Shown piece by piece: positions 14,665-22,444 of a DNA stretch of 31,952 bases. This DNA is from a virus: IMG/VR virus record IMGVR_UViG_3300042535_000049, positions 1 through 31,952 of that record; one strand, given 5' to 3'. Each line of letters starts with the position of its first letter. Position 1 is the first letter of the stretch. Position numbers and translations under genes: made by a program. The notes beneath the pieces were generated by a model, which saw only the letters and a list, made by a program, of their open reading frames with translations, made no database searches and had not been told where the DNA came from.

Positions 14665-15648
14665 TTAGACTTTTTTGCCGCGAATGACTGCGTTTGGATT
14701 GAGACAGATCGGAAGTGGCTTGGTTTCACTCATAACTTTGACACCTCGTCCGCTCGGAAGAACTTCTGTGGTACCGAAGAAAAGAGTCGGAGCGCTTTTT
14801 ACCGCTTCAGTATGATCAGCACGACCATAGACAAAGTCAGTGAAGTTAGCACTGTTCGGAATGGCTGCCATTTCATTAGTACCTACGAATGAGACAAGTT
14901 GCCCATGTGTGTTTTGGTATTTAACAACATAGCCTTCAAAACGACGTCCATGAACTACGAGGAAGATAGTCTCACCCTCGGTAATGATAGAGGCAAGTTT
15001 TTTGGTAAACAAGTCTTCGGCTGTAGCCAATCCCATTACGTGGTTGTAAAACCCGCGACCGCATTTAACGATATAGCCCGGATTCATCCCAAGCTCTTCA
15101 ACCATCGCATCATCGATCTCAGTAATTGATTCAAGTAACGGTTTGCCGGATTTGAATTCAACCTGCGAACGAGTCGAAGCGAATTCAAAAAGGGTCTTAC
15201 CTGTTCCGTCCATGACCTTACCGAAGAGTGCTCCGGTACACATATATTCGATAGTCGTATCGAAGCTAAGACGATGCTCTTCTTGAATATTTCCGATTTC
15301 TGAGGCAAGCTGAACCGGTTGTGACTCATCATCAAGGCTTGAAATTTCGTTCAAGGTTGAAGCACCGATAGTATTTTCAAGCGGGAAACGTGGAAGCTTG
15401 ACAGATAGTTCAAATACAGTCGGTCGTTCATGAACCAAGTGTTCCGCATCCGGTGCTACTGATTGAAGAATCAATCCTGAGCCTTTCATAATCTTGATCG
15501 TAGCAGTACTGCCTAAAATACCGCGAGCTTTAGCTTTGAAGTATTTATCAAAGATAGGTGTATCAGTCACTTTCTTTAGTGACAACGTTTTACTTGTGTT
15601 TTTGACGCCCCATTTTTTAGCGACGTCTTCAGCGTTCATTACAGGCAT
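14665..15648 (-). CDS. E: Major capsid protein (lambda gpE family)
   Basis: A 327-residue protein matching the lambda E-type HK97-fold capsid family rather than Mu gpT. Supporting segments are PIFDKYFKAKARGILGSTATI, the middle LLESITEIDDAMVEELG, and the C-terminal FVYGRADHTEAVKSAPTLFF followed by a basic end. The preceding gene on this strand looks like the gpD decoration partner, which supports the call. AAGGGG lies 6 bases before the ATG at 15648. It forms the icosahedral shell around the scaffold. Confidence 0.85.
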   Translation of the reverse strand: MPVMNAEDVAKKWGVKNTSKTLSLKKVTDTPIFDKYFKAKARGILGSTATIKIMKGSGLILQSVAPDAEHLVHERPTVFELSVKLPRFPLENTIGASTLNEISSLDDESQPVQLASEIGNIQEEHRLSFDTTIEYMCTGALFGKVMDGTGKTLFEFASTRSQVEFKSGKPLLESITEIDDAMVEELGMNPGYIVKCGRGFYNHVMGLATAEDLFTKKLASIITEGETIFLVVHGRRFEGYVVKYQNTHGQLVSFVGTNEMAAIPNSANFTDFVYGRADHTEAVKSAPTLFFGTTEVLPSGRGVKVMSETKPLPICLNPNAVIRGKKV

Positions 15649-15658
15649 TCATATCCCC

Positions 15659-16108
15659 TTATTGCATTGTGATTTTATTTTTGAAAAATGTGTGACGCAT
15701 TGCCGAATCGTAGCCGCGTAGTTTGTTCTCTACGGCAACACCTGTAATCAGAATCGAAGCCATACCTGTGACATCGATGTTTTCCATCAGGATACCGTTA
15801 GCATCCCATACCCCATCATCATTCCACTTGGTTGCATCTGTTCCCGGTTCTGCAGTATTCAAAGCTGCAAGTGATGTGTAAATATGTCCATTGTGATAAA
15901 CAACAACATCAATGGCATGTTCACCTGCTACCCAATGAGGTACAGTCATAGCATCAAAAGTGACACCTCCATCTGTAGTGCACAGAACTTTTCCGATGAA
16001 ATATTCATCACCTTCCGTAACAGTTGCAGGTACGTTTACGGTCGCATATATAACACGCTCTTTTTTGACGATGACTTCATCGACGAGCGGTGGACGTGTG
16101 TAAATCAT
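15659..16108 (-). CDS. Head decoration protein (lambda gpD-like) with carbohydrate-binding-like insert
   Basis: A 149-residue protein. The outer parts fit the lambda D decoration fold: EYFIGKVLCTTDGGVTFDAMT early, and GILMENIDVTGMASILITGV late. Between them, residues about 56-97 carry a chitin-binding (CBM5/12) type pattern: W, then VVVYHNGHIYTSL, N, EPG and a closing W. The gene lies between protease/scaffold and capsid, as D precedes E in lambda. It would sit on the outside of the head, stabilise it, and might display the insert to bind cell-surface or environmental glycans. AGGAGG precedes the ATG, which overlaps the protease stop. Confidence 0.7.
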   Translation of the reverse strand: MIYTRPPLVDEVIVKKERVIYATVNVPATVTEGDEYFIGKVLCTTDGGVTFDAMTVPHWVAGEHAIDVVVYHNGHIYTSLAALNTAEPGTDATKWNDDGVWDANGILMENIDVTGMASILITGVAVENKLRGYDSAMRHTFFKNKITMQ

Positions 16109-16443
16109 TGAACTCCTCCTACGGCAGCTTTAAGTTCTTCGGGGCTTAGTTCCCCATCATCTTTTTTTGGATTGTTTTTGTTGTCAAACATATCGTCGCC
16201 CGGTTTTTGGATCATCGGTTTGGCAGCACTCATAAAGGTGTCAAATCCTGCGGGATCTGCTTTACACATTTTTAACGCCGATTCTTTTTGATCCGGGTGC
16301 AGTTTTTTGGCTGCGATTGCCGCCTCTACTTTTGCTTCCGCCTGATCTTCGACATATTTTTCGTTTTCAGTTTTTAGCGCTTCATTATCAGCTTTGAGCT
16401 TTTCGTTATCAGCAATGAGCGCCAACTCTTCTTCTTTGGTCAT
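16105..16443 (-). CDS. Z: Nested in-frame scaffold protein (Mu gpZ-like)
   Basis: An internal ATG at 16443 (residue 185 of the protease frame) is preceded by AGGAGG at 16452-16457 with an 8-base gap, one of the strongest ribosome sites on this strand. The product is 112 residues: a coiled coil (EEELALIADNEKLKADNEAL), then KLHPDQKESALKM and a short acidic C-terminus. This reproduces the Mu I/Z arrangement, where the scaffold is made from the 3' part of the protease gene. It should assemble inside the prohead and be degraded before packaging. Confidence 0.75.
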   Translation of the reverse strand: MTKEEELALIADNEKLKADNEALKTENEKYVEDQAEAKVEAAIAAKKLHPDQKESALKMCKADPAGFDTFMSAAKPMIQKPGDDMFDNKNNPKKDDGELSPEELKAAVGGVQ

Positions 16444-16995
16444 GGTTCCTTCCTCCTTTGTGTGGTTGGTTTGTGTGAGTTTGTTGATTCGTACCTCTCC
16501 GAGCTCTTCGAGGAACGGTTTGTTGGTAAGCGCGACCGAATGAAGAGTCCACCCGATGTTGCTCGCATCCGTCTGGGAGAGTGTATTTGGTGCAAACACC
16601 GGGGAGAGGTAACGGTATTCTTTTGCCAAAATATGTTCTTTGGCTTTATCTGTCCAATCGATTTTGGCGAGGAGTTCTCCGTTTTCAGCCTTGAGAGATA
16701 TAGGCATTTTATTAATCCAACCCGCTGCAGGAGCAGCACTGCCCCACAGTGTCTGATGTTCATAATCTACGACAATGTCGATCCCTGCTTGTTCATAATT
16801 GGCGACCATCTGCTCAAAAATAGTCTGATTCATTTCGAACGTTCCGCCGGAATGTCCGTCCCATTTTCCGGTCACACCGATTTTTTGCCAAGGAGTGTCC
16901 TTGGTAATATCAATAGAAGCTTTCAGTACGAAATAATCCGTATTGGCTGCAGCTCCTGCAGCACTAAGTGCGATCATAAGCATTTTGTTTTTCAT
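16105..16995 (-). CDS. I: Prohead protease (Mu gpI-like) with C-terminal scaffold
   Basis: A 296-residue Mu I-type protein. The protease part spans about 15-165, with DIVVDYEHQTLWGSAAPAAGWI carrying the family histidine (H80), and YRYLSPVFAPNT and GWTLHSVALTNKPFL downstream. A linker at about 170-184 leads to a Lys/Glu-rich coiled scaffold ending in an acidic tail. In Mu this protein cleaves the scaffold and itself during head maturation. A nested start for the scaffold alone lies at residue 185. The hydrophobic first 18 residues resemble a signal peptide, but family context argues against export. Confidence 0.88.
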   Translation of the reverse strand: MKNKMLMIALSAAGAAANTDYFVLKASIDITKDTPWQKIGVTGKWDGHSGGTFEMNQTIFEQMVANYEQAGIDIVVDYEHQTLWGSAAPAAGWINKMPISLKAENGELLAKIDWTDKAKEHILAKEYRYLSPVFAPNTLSQTDASNIGWTLHSVALTNKPFLEELGEVRINKLTQTNHTKEEGTMTKEEELALIADNEKLKADNEALKTENEKYVEDQAEAKVEAAIAAKKLHPDQKESALKMCKADPAGFDTFMSAAKPMIQKPGDDMFDNKNNPKKDDGELSPEELKAAVGGVQ

Positions 16996-17435
16996 TCAAT
17001 ATCCTCGTTGATGGTTTGGGTGTCGTTGAGTGTTGCGGTGAGCACCATCTGATAGACGGTGAGGTAAGCGGAGTCTTTTGCATCGTCATAGATCTTTTTG
17101 ATCCGTGTGATTTCAATCGGATCGGAATCACTGAGTGATACACGCATCAAGGCTTTTTTAATTTGAGTGTGAAAGTCCAATAGAGTCACATCGGTTTGTG
17201 TTCGATGGATCTCTTGCTTCGAGTAGGTAGCGTGAACGATATATAAAGAGAAAGTGACGTTATCGCGGTTTAGCCCATCGGGTTTAGACTCGACAAAATC
17301 GACCATAATCCCAGGTAAGAATGTTTTGAGCAGTTTAGCTTCACTCGGACGAGTAAACTCCCCAAAATAATCTTTGGTATTAAACCCGGCAGTTTTCAAA
17401 TGTTCGATAAGAGCGGTCTGAAATGCTGCGATCAC
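16992..17435 (-). CDS. Mu gp37-like protein (DUF1834)
   Basis: A 147-residue DUF1834-like protein, first gene of the leftward head operon. GTG 17435 is chosen because AAGGAG lies 7 bases upstream; a longer reading to 17519 would run through the promoter region. Family-like segments are ALIEHLKTAGF, a long helical and strand centre, and the final AYLTVYQMVLTATLN. In Mu, gp37 is a head-tail connector or tail-terminator candidate. It overlaps the protease gene by 4 bp. Confidence 0.75.
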   Translation of the reverse strand: MIAAFQTALIEHLKTAGFNTKDYFGEFTRPSEAKLLKTFLPGIMVDFVESKPDGLNRDNVTFSLYIVHATYSKQEIHRTQTDVTLLDFHTQIKKALMRVSLSDSDPIEITRIKKIYDDAKDSAYLTVYQMVLTATLNDTQTINEDIE

Positions 17436-17600
17436 TATGGGTCTCCTTGTGCGAATTAAAATGATAAGCGTATGGTAGCCCCCGACCTTCCCGACCCGCC
17501 ACTCACCCCTATGAAACAAGAAGATGAAACAAGGAGTTGAATAGAAAACCGGAACACTATCGCGGCATCATTCGGCTATCAATAAAAAAGGATGTGCGGG
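17436..17600. promoter_or_regulatory. Divergent late control region between head and tail operons
   Basis: This 165-bp gap separates the leftward head operon from the rightward tail operon, so promoters for both should lie here. It holds a tandem 13-bp repeat with one mismatch, ATGAAACAAGAAG (17511-17523) and ATGAAACAAGGAG (17524-17536), and a C-rich stretch at 17478-17510. Leftward, TATCAT upstream of the gp37 gene is a possible -10; rightward, TTGAAT near 17537 is a possible -35. The repeats are candidate Mor binding sites. All promoter assignments are inferred. Confidence 0.45.
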
Positions 17601-17843
17601 ATGGAAGAGTTAAATAAATGGTTGCCTCTTATACAGTTGGTTGCAGTCGTATTTATTATTCCTCTTCTAAGAGCTGCTTATCGAACTATCCAAAATCAAG
17701 AGATCCAAATCGGAGAGCTAAAAGTAATCATCACGGCTCAACAAAGACAAATTGACCTACTTGAAGCGATAGTTCTTGAAACGGCCGCTCCTGAGACTAT
17801 CAAAAAGCATCTGATCCGCAGAGGCGAACATGCCAAACACTGA
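17601..17843 (+). CDS. Small membrane-anchored coiled-coil protein
   Basis: An 80-residue protein with one N-terminal membrane helix (WLPLIQLVAVVFIIPLLRAAY, about 7-27) and a following coiled coil (IQNQEIQIGELKVIITAQQR, about 30-50). It opens the tail operon and overlaps gpV by 14 bp. ATG 17592 directly touches the AAAAAGG site, so 17601 is the preferred start. The shape resembles phage spanin or anti-holin-like helpers, but a proper spanin pair exists downstream. Function unknown. Confidence 0.65.
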   Translation: MEELNKWLPLIQLVAVVFIIPLLRAAYRTIQNQEIQIGELKVIITAQQRQIDLLEAIVLETAAPETIKKHLIRRGEHAKH

Positions 17844-18324
17844 CAACCTAATCCAACTCGGAACCATTGTCGGAGTCGATACGGCTAACCGCGCTTTGGT
17901 TCGCGTGCAGATCGATGATCGCGTAACGGATTGGATTCCCTATGCTATGAAAGCCAGCAAGCACATCAAGATATGGATTCCTCCTCAAATCGGAGAGCAA
18001 GTTGAAGTTCACTCGCCATACGGTGAAGGTGATGACGGCGTTGCACATGGATCAATCTATAACAAAGAGTGCAAAGAGCCTGCGGGGGCGGATGGATTCA
18101 CGACGATTATCGAATGGTCGGACGGTACTCGTGTCGAAGTAGATACTCAAGCCCATACTATAAAGCTCAAAAGTCCGAGCGAAGTTATGATCGATGCCCC
18201 AACGACACACTTAAGTGGAAATCTGATCGTTGATGGAACAATCACCGATGAAAAAGGTTCTGTTACTTCACACAACCATACTGACGTTATGCCGGGTACA
18301 GCACTTAGTGGAGATCGTCCATGA
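17830..18324 (+). CDS. V: Baseplate spike protein (P2 gpV-like)
   Basis: A 164-residue P2 V-type spike. An N-terminal OB-fold (QLGTIVGVDTANRALVRVQID, then WIPPQIGEQVEVHSPYGEGDDGV) is followed by a repetitive beta-helix (KLKSPSEVMIDAPTTHLSGNLIVDG). The tip HNHTD is a candidate metal-binding apex like the iron-holding tip of P2 V. The trimer pierces the outer membrane as the sheath contracts. GAGGCGAAC precedes ATG 17830; the stop overlaps gpW by 4 bp. Confidence 0.92.
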   Translation: MPNTDNLIQLGTIVGVDTANRALVRVQIDDRVTDWIPYAMKASKHIKIWIPPQIGEQVEVHSPYGEGDDGVAHGSIYNKECKEPAGADGFTTIIEWSDGTRVEVDTQAHTIKLKSPSEVMIDAPTTHLSGNLIVDGTITDEKGSVTSHNHTDVMPGTALSGDRP

Positions 18325-18602
18325 CACAAGTCCAACGCATTATCCGTATTTTGACTACCCGACTGGGTGAGCGTGTCGGGCGTCCAACGTATGGCTCTGA
18401 GCTTTATCTACTGCGTGATCGTGGGTTCACATCTGAGACTCGACTTCTCTTCGCAAAATACTGTAAAGAAGCAATAGAGAAGTGGGAGAGTGTCAAAGTC
18501 ACCAAAGCAGAGCTGACATCACTCGATGCCATCAGCGGTAAGTTCGGTTTTACGATCACTCTATCAAACGGTGACACGATCACTTCGGGAGTGGCAGCAT
18601 GA
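18321..18602 (+). CDS. W: Baseplate wedge protein (P2 gpW / T4 gp25 family)
   Basis: A 93-residue gp25-like protein. Typical features are RIIRILTTRLGERVGRPTYGSEL with the conserved RxGxRxxxPxxGS-type turn, and AIEKWE...VKVTKAEL. It links the baseplate hub to the sheath start in contractile tails. ATGA overlaps with gpV and gpJ on either side show an operon. Length matches P2 W closely enough to rule out truncation. Confidence 0.92.
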   Translation: MTQVQRIIRILTTRLGERVGRPTYGSELYLLRDRGFTSETRLLFAKYCKEAIEKWESVKVTKAELTSLDAISGKFGFTITLSNGDTITSGVAA

Positions 18603-19675
18603 GTGTTGAATTTGTAGCCACAAAAACCTTTGACGAAATCGTGAACGAATACATCGCGATTCATCAGATGTTTAACCCCGACTATGTTCCAAATGAATCA
18701 GATGACATACTGCCAACACTTCAAACATTTGCTTATCGTGAGTTACTTTTGCGCACCGAGATGAACATCGGATGGAAGAAGTCTTATTGGATGGATGCGA
18801 CCAGAGAGGATCTTGATTGGTGTGCATTATTCTTTTTCGGGCTTAAACGGTTGCTCGGTGCCAAACCATATGCACCGTTTACATTTGAGTTAGTAGCTCC
18901 GATGACTGTGGATTATCGAATAGCTGCAGGACTGTTGCTATCCTCTCCAGACGGATTAACTGCCGAATTGGTGGAAGATATCATTATTCCTGCCGGATCA
19001 ACTATAAGCGGAAGCGGTCGAGTAGATTTGGATGCCTATGTAAGTTCAACCACTGTTAAAACCGAGCAGATTATCACACCTCTTCCATATACATTGAGTG
19101 CAAAACAAATAGGTGATTTTGTCGGAGGAAAAGATACTGAAAGTGATGATGGTTTGCGGGAACGCATTGAGCTTTCATTTGAACAATTCAGTACCGCAGG
19201 GGCAATCGGTGCATACAAATATTATGCAAAAAGTGCTGATGTCCGGATCGATGATGTAGCTGTATATAGTACATCGGATGCCGTGGTTCATTTGAAATTA
19301 CATAGCATCGGAGGTGTAGATCAGGTGATGATTGACCGTGTATACGCTGCTGTAAATCCTGATGAAGTCAGACCGCTTACCGACCACGTTCTCGTCGCAG
19401 CTGCCATCGCCGTAAATTATACGATATCCGGCACGGTTACAATTGATCCTTTATATGATACGGCTACCGTGCTGGCAAAAGTATCGGAAAATTTGGATGT
19501 TATGACCAAATCCGTGAAGATCGGAGAGAGTGTTTCGATCCCAAAAATAACCGGTGCGATTATGAAAGTGGATGGAGTAACGGATATGACGCTGGCATCT
19601 CCTACGTCCAATGTTACGGTACCGGACAAATCGAAAGTAGCTATCTGCACGTTGGTGGAGGTAGTCAATGCTTGA
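18599..19675 (+). CDS. J: Baseplate wedge protein (P2 gpJ-like)
   Basis: A 358-residue Baseplate_J protein. The N-terminal helical region is followed by YRIAAGLLLSSPDGLTAELVEDIIIPAGSTISG and GDFVGGKDTESDDGLRERIELSFEQFSTAGAIGAYKY, where the ESDDxxRxRI motif is the family signature. A C-terminal domain with KIGESVSIPKITGAIMKVDGV completes it. It forms the baseplate wedge with W and I. The stop overlaps gpI by 8 bp. Confidence 0.93.
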   Translation: MSVEFVATKTFDEIVNEYIAIHQMFNPDYVPNESDDILPTLQTFAYRELLLRTEMNIGWKKSYWMDATREDLDWCALFFFGLKRLLGAKPYAPFTFELVAPMTVDYRIAAGLLLSSPDGLTAELVEDIIIPAGSTISGSGRVDLDAYVSSTTVKTEQIITPLPYTLSAKQIGDFVGGKDTESDDGLRERIELSFEQFSTAGAIGAYKYYAKSADVRIDDVAVYSTSDAVVHLKLHSIGGVDQVMIDRVYAAVNPDEVRPLTDHVLVAAAIAVNYTISGTVTIDPLYDTATVLAKVSENLDVMTKSVKIGESVSIPKITGAIMKVDGVTDMTLASPTSNVTVPDKSKVAICTLVEVVNA

Positions 19676-20297
19676 TTCACTATTGCCGAAGCACTATACA
19701 CAACGAGAGCATGATCTCGATCTAACCGGGGCTGAAGGCATTGCTCAATTTCGTCCGGCGGTAGATGAAGTATCGAGGCTTCTTGACCCGATGCGATGCG
19801 ATGCAAAATACTTACCAACGCTCGCTAAGTTTTATTGCGTGGACATGTGGTCTGATGCTATGAATGAGCTTGATAAGCGTACCTATATTCAAAACACTAT
19901 GCTACTCAAGCGCAGAAAAGGATCAGCATGGGCAACGAAGCACGCGCTATCCTCTATCGGCGTCGAAACTGTTTTAGAAGAATGGTTCCATTATGCCGGT
20001 ACTCCTTTTCATTTTAGGGTCTCAGTCAATGTCAAAGACAGAGGGTTAGATGATGCGACTATCGAACTGATAGAGAAAATGGTGAGTACTCATAAGAATG
20101 AACGTTCACAACTCGATGCCATTATGATCTATTTATCGAACACCTGTTCCGTACATTACGCATCGGTTTCAATGTCAGGAGAGGTTACAACCGTTTATCC
20201 GTACTTTCCTGAACCTATCAATATTATCGCACCTCAGTATATGGGTGCAGCATATCACGCCGTCGATACGACGGTCATCTATCCACAAGGAGCTTAA
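19668..20297 (+). CDS. I: Tail protein I (P2 gpI-like)
   Basis: A 209-residue P2 I-type baseplate protein that bridges gpJ to the tail fibre. The family start LDSLLPKHYTQREHDLDL is followed by CRxG-like TYIQNTMLLKRRKGSAWATKHALSSIGVETVLEEWF, the usual core. The C-terminal part (ISxPxEP-like VYPYFPEPINIIAP) leads into the fibre gene, which starts at the very next base. It shares the letter I with the Mu-type protease but is unrelated. Confidence 0.9.
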   Translation: MLDSLLPKHYTQREHDLDLTGAEGIAQFRPAVDEVSRLLDPMRCDAKYLPTLAKFYCVDMWSDAMNELDKRTYIQNTMLLKRRKGSAWATKHALSSIGVETVLEEWFHYAGTPFHFRVSVNVKDRGLDDATIELIEKMVSTHKNERSQLDAIMIYLSNTCSVHYASVSMSGEVTTVYPYFPEPINIIAPQYMGAAYHAVDTTVIYPQGA

Positions 20298-21701
20298 ATG
20301 GCGTTCTATACTCTTTTAACCAATATCGGAAAGGCAAAACTAGCCAATGCCACTGCGCTTGGAACGACAGTACAGCTGACGCATATCGCCGTCGGTGATG
20401 GAAATGGTGCGGCTATCACACCTGTCGATACGGCAACGGTTCTCACGCACGAAGTTTGGAGAGCATCTCTCAATAGTATCGCAGTTGATCCTGCCAATAC
20501 CAACTGGATCGTTGCTGAAGGATACATCCCATCCACGAGCGGAGGGTTCACAGTACGTGAGGTCGGGTTATTCGATATCGATGGTGATCTGATTGCAATC
20601 GGAAGCTATCCGGATACTTATAAACCGACTTTGGCGAGCGGATCGGCAAAAGACCTCTACATCAAAGTGATCATTGAGGTTACGAACTCTAGCACCGTGA
20701 CTCTTAAAATTGATCCGGCAGTGGTGTTATCGACACGAAGCTATGTTGATTCCAAAGTAGTAGAGCACGAGGCGAAAGCGGATCCTCATTCGCAGTATTT
20801 GACGATAGATAAAATACATGCCGCACCTTTTGAATCTACGTTGGGCGGAACTGACGAATGGGCGATTTGGGATAGTTTTACTGGTTTACTTAGAAAGATA
20901 AGTGTTACAGGGTTTATTTCCTATTTAGCCTCTATCTTTGTACAGCCATCGCAGTTATTTGGTATTAAAAATTTGCTGATAAATGCAAATGGGTTAATAA
21001 ATCAAAGAGGATATGTGAGTGGTACCGCTACAACTGTAGCAAATCAATACACGCTTGACAGATGGCGTGTTGTTGTGAGTGGTCAAAACTTGACATTTTC
21101 TACTGTTGACGGAGTCACAACCTTTACAGCTCCAGCAGGAGGAGTTGAGCAGGTTATCGAAAACCTGAATGTAATCGGAGGAAGTCATACGATTACTATC
21201 GGAGGAACTGCTACTGCTACCGTTTCGCAATCTACCGACAATGTGACCTATACAGTAGTAACTCAATCAAATGGAGTATATACAATTACTGGCGGAAACT
21301 ATATAAAAATCAACTTCGCAAGCGGTACATTCAGCCTACCTCAGTTTGAAAGAGGAAGTATAGCAACTCCATTCGAGAATCGCCCGTATGGCTTAGAGTT
21401 AAGCTTGTGCCATAGATATTATCAAAAATTTGGAACAGATACCTCGGCATTAGTTATTACAGGTTTATATTCAAATGGGGCTTCTTCTACTCTCTCCTTT
21501 CCTATCTCACTTCCAGTTCCAATGAGAGTTATTCCGACTGTATCATCTTTAAATTCCGTATCAACAAATGTTACTTCAATTTCTGTTGTTCCTATTTCAA
21601 ATAGGTCATTAGACATTAGACCTGTCGCAAGTGCATTAGGGTTCGTATCTCTTAGTTATACATCACCATCATCATACATAACTGCATCAGCAGAACTATA
21701 A
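20298..21701 (+). CDS. H: Tail fibre protein with P2 gpH-like N-terminus
   Basis: A 467-residue fibre. Residues 1-150 match the DUF3751-type fibre N-terminus (YTLLTNIGKAKLANATALG, GFTVREVGLFDIDGDLIAIGSYPDTYKP) that docks on gpI. From about residue 190 the sequence changes to a Thr/Ser/Gly-rich beta region with NANGLINQRGY, TLDRWRVVVSG and FERGSIATPFENRPYGLELSLCHRYYQKF, a receptor-binding module seen on many fibres. DNA from about 20870 is visibly more AT-rich than the 5' part, suggesting domain exchange. It should decide host range. Confidence 0.88.
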   Translation: MAFYTLLTNIGKAKLANATALGTTVQLTHIAVGDGNGAAITPVDTATVLTHEVWRASLNSIAVDPANTNWIVAEGYIPSTSGGFTVREVGLFDIDGDLIAIGSYPDTYKPTLASGSAKDLYIKVIIEVTNSSTVTLKIDPAVVLSTRSYVDSKVVEHEAKADPHSQYLTIDKIHAAPFESTLGGTDEWAIWDSFTGLLRKISVTGFISYLASIFVQPSQLFGIKNLLINANGLINQRGYVSGTATTVANQYTLDRWRVVVSGQNLTFSTVDGVTTFTAPAGGVEQVIENLNVIGGSHTITIGGTATATVSQSTDNVTYTVVTQSNGVYTITGGNYIKINFASGTFSLPQFERGSIATPFENRPYGLELSLCHRYYQKFGTDTSALVITGLYSNGASSTLSFPISLPVPMRVIPTVSSLNSVSTNVTSISVVPISNRSLDIRPVASALGFVSLSYTSPSSYITASAEL

Positions 21702-21711
21702 GGAGCTATGA

Positions 21712-22203
21712 ATGTACAAATCAAACGGTGAAAATTCAGTTACTCGTTTATCTGATGGGGCAATTATCCCATTTGTAAATGGTAATCGTGACTATGAAGA
21801 ATACAAACAATGGGTTGCTGATGGCGGGGTTCCTGAGCCTGAGTTTACGGATGCAGAACTTTTAATTAATGCTAAAGCAGCTAAGACCGCCACCATAAGA
21901 CAAGACTATGAAAATGCAGTTAAAGCAATGACAGGCAACACCGATCCAGCTGAGATGGCATCGTGGACGAAACAAGAGCAGGAAGCACGTGCGTGGATTG
22001 CTGATAATACTGCGATTACTCCCATCATCGATAACTTGATCATCGGTCGTGCTATGGGTGAGAGCAAGGCGGATCTCGTCGCGAAGATCATCGCCAAAGC
22101 GGATGCGTATGCCGTAGCGTATGCTCAACTCCTCGGTGCATATCATGCGAAGCAAAAAGCAATTGAAGTGGCAACCACCGTTGCGGAGGTTGAAGCGATA
22201 TGA
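21712..22203 (+). CDS. Tail fibre assembly-like protein
   Basis: A 163-residue protein directly after the fibre, where chaperones lie in P2-type phages. The N-terminus (RLSDGAIIPFVNGNRDYEEYKQWVADGGVPEPEFTD) is the typical fibre-tip or assembly-protein form, with a DUF4376-like helical C-terminus (IIAKADAYAVAYAQLLGAYHAKQ). AGGAG at 21701-21705 sets ATG 21712; an overlapping ATG at 21708 ends after seven codons. It may fold or cap the fibre. Confidence 0.75.
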   Translation: MYKSNGENSVTRLSDGAIIPFVNGNRDYEEYKQWVADGGVPEPEFTDAELLINAKAAKTATIRQDYENAVKAMTGNTDPAEMASWTKQEQEARAWIADNTAITPIIDNLIIGRAMGESKADLVAKIIAKADAYAVAYAQLLGAYHAKQKAIEVATTVAEVEAI

Positions 22204-22418
22204 AACGCATTTGGATCGCATTACTCCAACTAGATGTATGGACAAATGTCAAAGTGTTTCGCGGTCAAAAAGAAACTATGTCAGATCGGATGGGTGAAAA
22301 CCTGCTTGAGAAAGATTATGGTTGCTGTAAGTGGCGTGTGGCGGTGTGCAAGGTACTTTCGTGGATTGATCCACGCAAAGGGAACCATTGCATCGAATCG
22401 ATTGAACAGATCGACTAA
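22200..22418 (+). CDS. Small cysteine-containing phage protein
   Basis: A 72-residue protein. The pattern KRIWIALLQLDVWTNVKVFRGQKETMSDRMG ... CKVLSWIDPRKGNHCIESIE resembles a short phage family (NVxxxGxxxETxSxRxG then HC near the end) commonly found near tail or lysis genes and sometimes mislabelled as a helicase. Cysteines are clustered (GCCKWRVAVCK and NHC). No enzymatic motif is seen. Its ATGA overlap with the fibre assembly gene puts it in the tail operon. Function unknown. Confidence 0.7.
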   Translation: MKRIWIALLQLDVWTNVKVFRGQKETMSDRMGENLLEKDYGCCKWRVAVCKVLSWIDPRKGNHCIESIEQID

Positions 22419-22444
22419 GTTATCAAATCATAAGGAGGTAACAA

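Noticed and set aside
17436-17519. Extended N-terminus of the gp37-like protein to ATG 17519
   Set aside because: It would cover the divergent promoter region, while GTG 17435 has an ideal AAGGAG.
22200-22418. Helicase-type annotation for the 72-residue gene
   Set aside because: No Walker or other helicase motif; such labels on this short phage family appear to be mis-propagated.
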